From contig JAZOAC010000122.1 in the NCBI GenBank assembly GCA_045595285.1, positions 1 to 55,608 of the forward strand: a stretch of 55,608 nucleotides of DNA. Direction: 5' to 3'. The position numbers and the translations under genes were made by a program. Under the pieces are notes generated by a model. That model worked only from the letters and a program-made list of their open reading frames with translations. It was not told where the DNA came from and ran no database searches. The DNA is from UBA1731 sp045595285 (GTDB taxonomy: Bacteria; Verrucomicrobiota; Kiritimatiellia; RFP12; UBA1067). Positions 51,078 through 55,608 of this stretch are shown piece by piece (the first letter of the stretch is position 1; the number at the start of each line of letters is the position of its first letter).

Positions 51078-53332
51078 AAAAGACAGGAATGTTCATCGCC
51101 GCCGCGCTTTTACTCGTGCGATTTGCCGCTGCCGCCGAGTGGATCGCAGGAGCATATCGCCCGCCTGCGGAAGACGACTATGATGGGTTCTTCGCCGATG
51201 CGCCGGCTTCGGTTCTGAGCCGACGCTTCTCCGTGCCGGCTGACTCGAAGGGTGTCGGGCTGAAACTTGCGGTCGCTGGACTCTGCGATATTTACGTCAA
51301 CGGCGTACGCATCACCGCGACGCCGCTTTCGGCGTGGACGGATTACTCCGCGCGTATTCTGGAAGATTTCTACGATCTGACGCCCTATGTGAGGATGGGG
51401 CTGGAAAACGAAATCCGTCTTGAGATCGGAAACGGATGGTACAATCCGCTTCCGTGGAAGATGTGGGGAAATCTCAATCTGCGAAAACATCTTGCCGTGG
51501 GCACGCCGTGCGTAAAAGGCGCGATTGAGATAAAGCGCGATGATGGATCGGTTGATATGCTTCCGACCGGTTCGGATTGGCTGGCGGCTGACGGATCTAT
51601 GGTTTTCAACAGTATCTACCGGGGTGAAAAGCGTGACTTCCGTCGCAACGTCACCCGTTGGAATGCCGCCAGGGTCGTTTACGGCCCGAAGGGGACAATT
51701 CAGCCGCGCGGCGATTTCCCGCATATTGCAATTGTGGAGCGTTTGAAGCCGAGGTCCGTGACACGGCAGAGAGACGGACGCTTTCTCGTTGATTTCGGAG
51801 TGAACATCGCTGGGACGGTTCGGCTCGTTCTGCGCAACACGGCCGACGGACAGCGTGTCGTATGCCGCTACGGAGAGTCTCTCTGGAGCGACGGAACTCT
51901 CAATCCGATGAGTGCCGTGTGCGGCAACATGAAGGATCCGTCGCAAAAACCTCATGGCGTTGCGGAGCAGAGGGACGAATGCGTCTGCCGTGCGGCGGTG
52001 GAGTCGGTCTTTGAGCCGCGTTTCACCTTTCATGCGTTCAGATATGTAGAGATTGCGGGGATTGAAGGGACACTGGTCCCGGCCGACGTCGAGGCGTACG
52101 CATGGTCGGCGGATGTCAAGCGGAGAGGATCGTTCGTCTGCTCGAACGAGCGGCTGAACAGGCTGCACGAAATCTGCCTTAGGACGTTCCGCAACAATCT
52201 GCAGAGCGTGCAGTCTGACTGTCCCGGACGGGAGAAGTTCGCCTATGGCGGCGATATCGCGGCGACGGCGGAATCGCTCTGCCTCAACTACGATATGTCG
52301 GCTTTCTACAGAAAGACGGTGCGGGACTTTCTTGACGCGGCGTGGCCTGACGGATGGTTCACCGAGTGTGCGCCGTTCAACGGAATCCACGGAGGTGCGC
52401 CGGCAGGGTCGTCCAATCGCGCAGGTCCGATAGGATGGACGGTGGCGGTGCCCATCCTCCTTGATGCGCTTGTGCGCCATTACGGCGGTTTGGAGATTGT
52501 TCGAGAGGCATATCCTGCGCTGAAGCGATATATTGAATTGCTGGAAGGCGTATGGCCAAGCGGTCTTGCCGACAACTGTCTCGGCGACTGGCTGGCAATA
52601 ACGCCGCCGTGGAAAACGATTTCGGGCACGGCTCATTATTACCAGTTTGTGTCGCTGACGGCAGGTCTGGCGCGGCGAATCGGTGAAAAGGGCGATGCCG
52701 CGCGGTTTGATTCGCTCGCCGCGAAGATAGCTGAGAGCTTTCGAGCTAAACATGTCACCGCCCTCGGCGTCTATTGGCCGGGTTGCATAAGTGCGCAGGC
52801 GTTCGGCTTGTACCATTCGGGACTTCTTGCGCCGGAGCAGAGGCGGGCCGCCTACCGGACTATGAAGGAAGAGCTTGCCGCAATGGGATATTTCAACACA
52901 TCGGGTCTGTTCGGAACGCAGTATCTGCTGGAAGTGCTGAGCACCAACGGTGACATGAACATCGCCGGAAAGGTCGTCCTGAACGATCGCGCGCCCGGAT
53001 GGATGCGGATGATAGACCTCGGCGCGACGACGCTGTGGGAGAACTGGTACGGGACATCCGGGGCGAACAGCCTCGATCATCCGATGTTCGGCTCGGTTGA
53101 GCAGTGGTTCTACAGGCATATACTTGGGATTCAGGTGGATGAGTGCGCTGTAGGCTGCGACAAGGTGCGGATAGATCCAAAACCTTTCCATGGAGTGGAC
53201 TGGGCCGAAGGATGGCTCGACACACCTATCGGGCGGATATCAGTCTCATGGAAGCTCATCGACGGCAAGCCGAAGGTAGCGTATTCCGTGCCGAAAGGCG
53301 TAGATGCGATAGTCAGCCGGAAGGCTGATTGA
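51074..53332 (+). CDS. Alpha-L-rhamnosidase (GH78)
   Basis: 752 residues, coupled to the previous gene by ATGA. Signal peptide MFIAAALLLVRFAAA. Domain order of GH78: an N-terminal carbohydrate-binding beta domain (LCDIYVNGVRIT; LEIGNGWYNPLPWKMWG), a linker beta-sandwich (LVDFGVNIAGTVRL), and the (alpha/alpha)6 catalytic barrel beginning SDCPGREKFAYGGDI, which holds the acidic residue of the active site, and containing TTLWENWYG and SVEQWFYRHILGI with the presumed general base. A C-terminal beta domain closes the protein. Releases terminal alpha-L-rhamnose. The usual DCPxREr-GWxGD reads DCPGREKFAYGGD, a common variant. Confidence 0.93.
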   Translation: MKKTGMFIAAALLLVRFAAAAEWIAGAYRPPAEDDYDGFFADAPASVLSRRFSVPADSKGVGLKLAVAGLCDIYVNGVRITATPLSAWTDYSARILEDFYDLTPYVRMGLENEIRLEIGNGWYNPLPWKMWGNLNLRKHLAVGTPCVKGAIEIKRDDGSVDMLPTGSDWLAADGSMVFNSIYRGEKRDFRRNVTRWNAARVVYGPKGTIQPRGDFPHIAIVERLKPRSVTRQRDGRFLVDFGVNIAGTVRLVLRNTADGQRVVCRYGESLWSDGTLNPMSAVCGNMKDPSQKPHGVAEQRDECVCRAAVESVFEPRFTFHAFRYVEIAGIEGTLVPADVEAYAWSADVKRRGSFVCSNERLNRLHEICLRTFRNNLQSVQSDCPGREKFAYGGDIAATAESLCLNYDMSAFYRKTVRDFLDAAWPDGWFTECAPFNGIHGGAPAGSSNRAGPIGWTVAVPILLDALVRHYGGLEIVREAYPALKRYIELLEGVWPSGLADNCLGDWLAITPPWKTISGTAHYYQFVSLTAGLARRIGEKGDAARFDSLAAKIAESFRAKHVTALGVYWPGCISAQAFGLYHSGLLAPEQRRAAYRTMKEELAAMGYFNTSGLFGTQYLLEVLSTNGDMNIAGKVVLNDRAPGWMRMIDLGATTLWENWYGTSGANSLDHPMFGSVEQWFYRHILGIQVDECAVGCDKVRIDPKPFHGVDWAEGWLDTPIGRISVSWKLIDGKPKVAYSVPKGVDAIVSRKAD

Positions 53333-53362
53333 TGAGCTGTCGCGTCAGCAAAAGTAGCGAGA

Positions 53363-53569
53363 TTGGTTGTGGTGTTCAAAAATTGCGGCAAAGCGGTGAT
53401 GTTGGCATTGAGCATGATCGCAGTGACAACTCTGTTTGCGGGAAATGAATCGAATCCCGATGCGATAGAACATGTGCCGCTGCCGATTGAACTCAAAAGT
53501 GACATTTACAGTCCCGTCGCGTTTGATGAAACAGTTCGGGTGACGGTGGATTGTCCGAATAAATCTGGA
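53363..53569 (+). pseudogene. Secreted protein gene cut by the IS
   Basis: About 69 codons from an uncertain TTG/GTG start: a signal peptide (AVMLALSMIAVTTLFAG) and EHVPLPIELKSDIYSPVAFD then VRVTVDCPN, which reads as the first strand of a secreted beta-domain. The frame is interrupted by the left end of the IS near 53570. The rest of the gene is not on the other side of the IS. It was probably the next gene of the glycan run. Confidence 0.65.
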
Positions 53570-54949
53570 GGCTTCGTGCATAAGTGTGGGTCTGTTTTAG
53601 CTGCATAATGAGTTTTGAGCCTTTATTTTAGCGAGTTGGATGTTATTTCTGGGCCATGGAATTTTTATTTGAGAACAAAACAGCATTACAAAGCTGATAA
53701 GCGTGTCGATATTCCGGAAGCCGTAAGCGATTCGAATTAGGATCTTTATTTTGCTGTTTGTCGCCTCTATTCTTGCATTGCTAAGCCCGATTCTTATCGT
53801 GTTAAGAATGCTTGTGCGATTGCGTCTAATCTTCCTTTGAAGCTCGACAAAGGCCGGAATTCTGCACCGTTGAGCACGTGAAATCCATTTGTCCAAGTAC
53901 TCTTCTGCAAGTTCAGGGTCGTTAAGCTTAAAGACCTTCCTAAGAGACTCCTTCAGTTTGTGCGCCCGGTCTATTAGTCGATCTTCCGATGCAATCATCG
54001 ACAGGCGTTCGTGCTGCCTGTCAGTAAGATTTTCCTCGTTCTTGCCAAGAGCATACTTTGAGTGCTTTATTTTATCGACATGTCTACGCATCTCTTTGAT
54101 TTCAGGCGACTCTCGCTCGTACTTCTTTCGCTTGGCTTGCGCTATCATTTTATTGAGATCATCTCGAGCGCGTCGCCAGGCATCAACACGCATGGAATCC
54201 AAGGCTGCATTCGCCCATTCAACAACATGAAAAGGATCGAGACAACGAATGGCATTTGGGCAATATTCATTGACCGATGCGGTGATCCACCTTGCACCAT
54301 CTCCTGAAACAGCCCTGATAGCTTCTCGCTGTTCTTTTGTAAGTATTTGAAAGAATTGATCGAGCACCTCTTTGCCATGGCCCTTTGCTACCCAAACCAC
54401 TATGTTTGTCGCATGGTTGACGACGACGGTAATGTAGTTATGACCTTTTGTGTAGCTTGTTTCATCGATGCCGATATATTCCAGGCCTTCTAAACGCTTT
54501 GACGGGTCGGCTTCAAGTTCATGCCAGACTTGACTTACCAATCTGCCGACAGTTTTCCAGTCTATGCGGAAACGTTCGGCGACATGTGTGCGACTGACGC
54601 CGGCTCTTACAAGCCAGGCGACGGAATAGGCTTCGCCATACTGATTTTTGCTGAAATCCGCATTTTCTACAATTGCCCCCTTGAGATTTAAGGCCAATTT
54701 GAGTATTCTATTAAGCGTCATTTGATTTCTCCTTATAGGTTCGGGTAAACATATAATGGAATATCAAATGACTTTTGTCATTTATAAAACGCCTGTCCCG
54801 ACGAGTTGCAAACAAGCGCCCGCCCGTCCAACCAGCTTTTGAGGGCGCTGACCGAACGGGCGCTTGTTCACAACTCTGCACGCTTCAAGTCAATGCTTCG
54901 CTATTTGCCGAAATTAAGCCTTCAGCGACCCACACTTATGCACGAAGCC
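53570..54949. mobile_element. ISL3-type insertion sequence, about 1.38 kb
   Basis: Ends form an inverted repeat that is perfect over 25 bp (53568-53592 and 54927-54951), beginning GGCTTCGTGC at the likely element tip. One transposase gene fills most of it, with its stop four bases inside the left repeat and a ~230-base non-coding right end that contains a palindrome AAATGAC-TTTT-GTCATTT (54766-54783) and a 12-bp inverted repeat AACAAGCGCCCG (54811-54822, 54857-54868). ISL3 elements normally make 8-bp target duplications; the flanks AATCTGGA and TCAGTTTT do not match, so a flank was lost or rearranged. Base composition is lower in GC than neighbours. Confidence 0.88.
53597..54721 (-). CDS. ISL3-family transposase
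   Basis: 374 residues, DDE-type. HTH region at about 40-65 (VSRTHVAERFRIDWKTVGRL); catalytic residues in YIGIDETSYTKGH (D), IRCLDPFHVVEWAN (D) and SNARIEATNSKIK (E), the last typical of ISL3. The N-terminal zinc-finger of many ISL3 transposases is missing; AAGGAG seven bases before the ATG supports a natural short form rather than truncation. The frame is intact, so the element may be active. Confidence 0.95.
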   Translation of the reverse strand: MTLNRILKLALNLKGAIVENADFSKNQYGEAYSVAWLVRAGVSRTHVAERFRIDWKTVGRLVSQVWHELEADPSKRLEGLEYIGIDETSYTKGHNYITVVVNHATNIVVWVAKGHGKEVLDQFFQILTKEQREAIRAVSGDGARWITASVNEYCPNAIRCLDPFHVVEWANAALDSMRVDAWRRARDDLNKMIAQAKRKKYERESPEIKEMRRHVDKIKHSKYALGKNEENLTDRQHERLSMIASEDRLIDRAHKLKESLRKVFKLNDPELAEEYLDKWISRAQRCRIPAFVELQRKIRRNRTSILNTIRIGLSNARIEATNSKIKILIRIAYGFRNIDTLISFVMLFCSQIKIPWPRNNIQLAKIKAQNSLCS

Positions 54950-54965
54950 TCAGTTTTATTGGGGA

Positions 54966-54992
54966 TGAGAATCAGTCCGAACCATATTCTCA
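54966..54992 (-). repeat. 27-bp hairpin repeat upstream of Arg-rich copy 2
   Basis: Exact reverse complement of 8999-9025. Arms TGAGAAT and ATTCTCA pair perfectly. It lies about 65 bases before the copy 2 start codon and directly precedes the promoter's -35 (54993-54998). Confidence 0.85.
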
Positions 54993-55021
54993 TTGACTTC
55001 GCGAGAGGGATGTGGTACCTT
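54993..55021 (+). promoter_or_regulatory. Promoter of Arg-rich copy 2, nearly leaderless
   Basis: TTGACT (54993-54998), 17-base spacer, TACCTT (55016-55021) with the TGG extension just before it. It ends ten bases before the ATG at 55032, like several other genes here. Copy 1 keeps only the -35 half. Confidence 0.5.
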
Positions 55022-55031
55022 TCCTGCCGCT

Positions 55032-55608
55032 ATGGACAAAGCAGTGAAACGCCACATATTGAAGAAACGGATCGTCCTCGCAAAGCGCTCGGACGAACCG
55101 ATGACATTCACCGAACGCGCCCCCAGGTTCTTCAAATGGTTCGAGGAGGACGTAATGGGCTTCGACTCCGGGGAGTACCGCAGGGAGTTCTGGCGCGAGG
55201 CGTACAGGCACGGGCGCACAATAGGCCATGTGCCGCACACGCTGAGCGACCAGCTGCGCAGGAGGGGCCGGAGAAGCGAAATGGTGCTCTTCGACGCGCT
55301 GTGCATATCTCTTCTCATGGGCGGGGCGTTCGCGATATGGGTCATGAGGCGCAGGATAGACCTGCATCTGCACCGTCTGCGCCGTCCGTCGTACTACGAG
55401 ACTGAGCGTACGCGCAGGCTTGGCCTTACGGAGGAGCGCAGGCGCATCCGCAGGCGCACCACTCTCAATCCATGCCCCACTGCCGGACAGCTCAGGGAGG
55501 CGTTTCTCCATGCCCGCGACTCCGTAGGGAACATGGTCAGGCTCGGTTCACTCATGGAGGATCTCGAGTGCTACATCGACAATTCGCTCGTCTTCGGCGA
55601 AGACGGGA
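55032..55608 (+). CDS. Arg-rich conserved hypothetical, copy 2, 5' part (runs off window)
   Basis: 192 codons are open from the ATG to the window end; no stop is reached. The N-terminus absent from copy 1 reads MDKAVKRHILKKRIVLAKR, MTFTERAPRFFKWFEEDVMG, YRREFWREAYRHGRTIGHV, then one hydrophobic segment (LFDALCISLLMGGAFAIWVM), and from there matches copy 1 almost base for base (about nine differences in 275). Highly arginine-rich, at least one possible membrane or buried helix, no recognised domain. Two nearly identical copies 47 kb apart suggest a recently amplified family. Confidence 0.75.
   Translation, partial: MDKAVKRHILKKRIVLAKRSDEPMTFTERAPRFFKWFEEDVMGFDSGEYRREFWREAYRHGRTIGHVPHTLSDQLRRRGRRSEMVLFDALCISLLMGGAFAIWVMRRRIDLHLHRLRRPSYYETERTRRLGLTEERRRIRRRTTLNPCPTAGQLREAFLHARDSVGNMVRLGSLMEDLECYIDNSLVFGEDG

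Overview
The window reads as one contiguous stretch of a GC-rich chromosome from a Gram-negative bacterium of the PVC group, most likely Verrucomicrobiota/Kiritimatiellota from a gut or sediment habitat. That placement is inferred from gene style, not from a marker gene. An outer membrane is indicated by BamA, Skp/OmpH and LptD. GYF_2-domain proteins, a DUF2723 membrane protein, XylR-type (LacI-like sensor plus AraC output) regulation, secreted GH-A, DUF4838 and GH78 enzymes, and a C-terminal NGVxLPxGTY motif all fit that group. No rRNA, tRNA or CRISPR array was recognised.

Layout. 0.3-2.4 kb: pgi and a small membrane protein. 2.4-8.0 kb (minus): a Na/Pi cotransporter with a PhoU-like tail and a DUF2723/TPR membrane protein whose promoter abuts a perfect 16-bp inverted repeat. 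8.1-10.3 kb: a decayed zone with a promoter-less copy of an unknown Arg-rich gene family, degenerate ~64-bp repeats, twin hairpins and a collapsed sodium:solute symporter. 10.4-26.3 kb (plus): glgP, bamA, skp, an IMP-cyclohydrolase-only purH, xseB, a GHKL ATPase, rny, lepA, an EamA permease, proC, two GYF_2 coiled-coil proteins and a glycosyltransferase. 26.3-35.4 kb (minus): a tightly packed shape/envelope operon mreB-mreC-mreD-mrdA-rodA-rng-lptD. 35.5-36.1 kb: a probable NYN-domain nuclease.

36.1-53.3 kb is a carbohydrate-utilisation island. It holds a XylR-like regulator, a protein with two putative glycosidase domains, a NarL-type two-component pair with OB-fold-like sensor regions, and a six-gene run (secreted beta-rich protein, DUF4838 enzyme, GH-A enzyme, AGE epimerase, GH78 rhamnosidase, then a gene cut short by an insertion sequence). 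Gene remnants are scattered through it. The run suggests breakdown of rhamnose- and uronate-containing glycans. 53.6-54.9 kb is an ISL3-type element, followed by the 5' part of a second, apparently intact copy of the Arg-rich family, which leaves the window.

Cross-cutting observations: (1) extended -10 promoters of the form TGnTATAAT precede many genes and often lie only 6-10 nt from the ATG, predicting leaderless or nearly leaderless mRNAs for proC, lepA, xseB, mreB and others; (2) the two Arg-rich copies are nearly identical where they overlap, but copy 1 has lost 331 bp between two TTCGCGA repeats, removing its promoter and N-terminus; (3) a 27-bp hairpin repeat is embedded in and upstream of this family.
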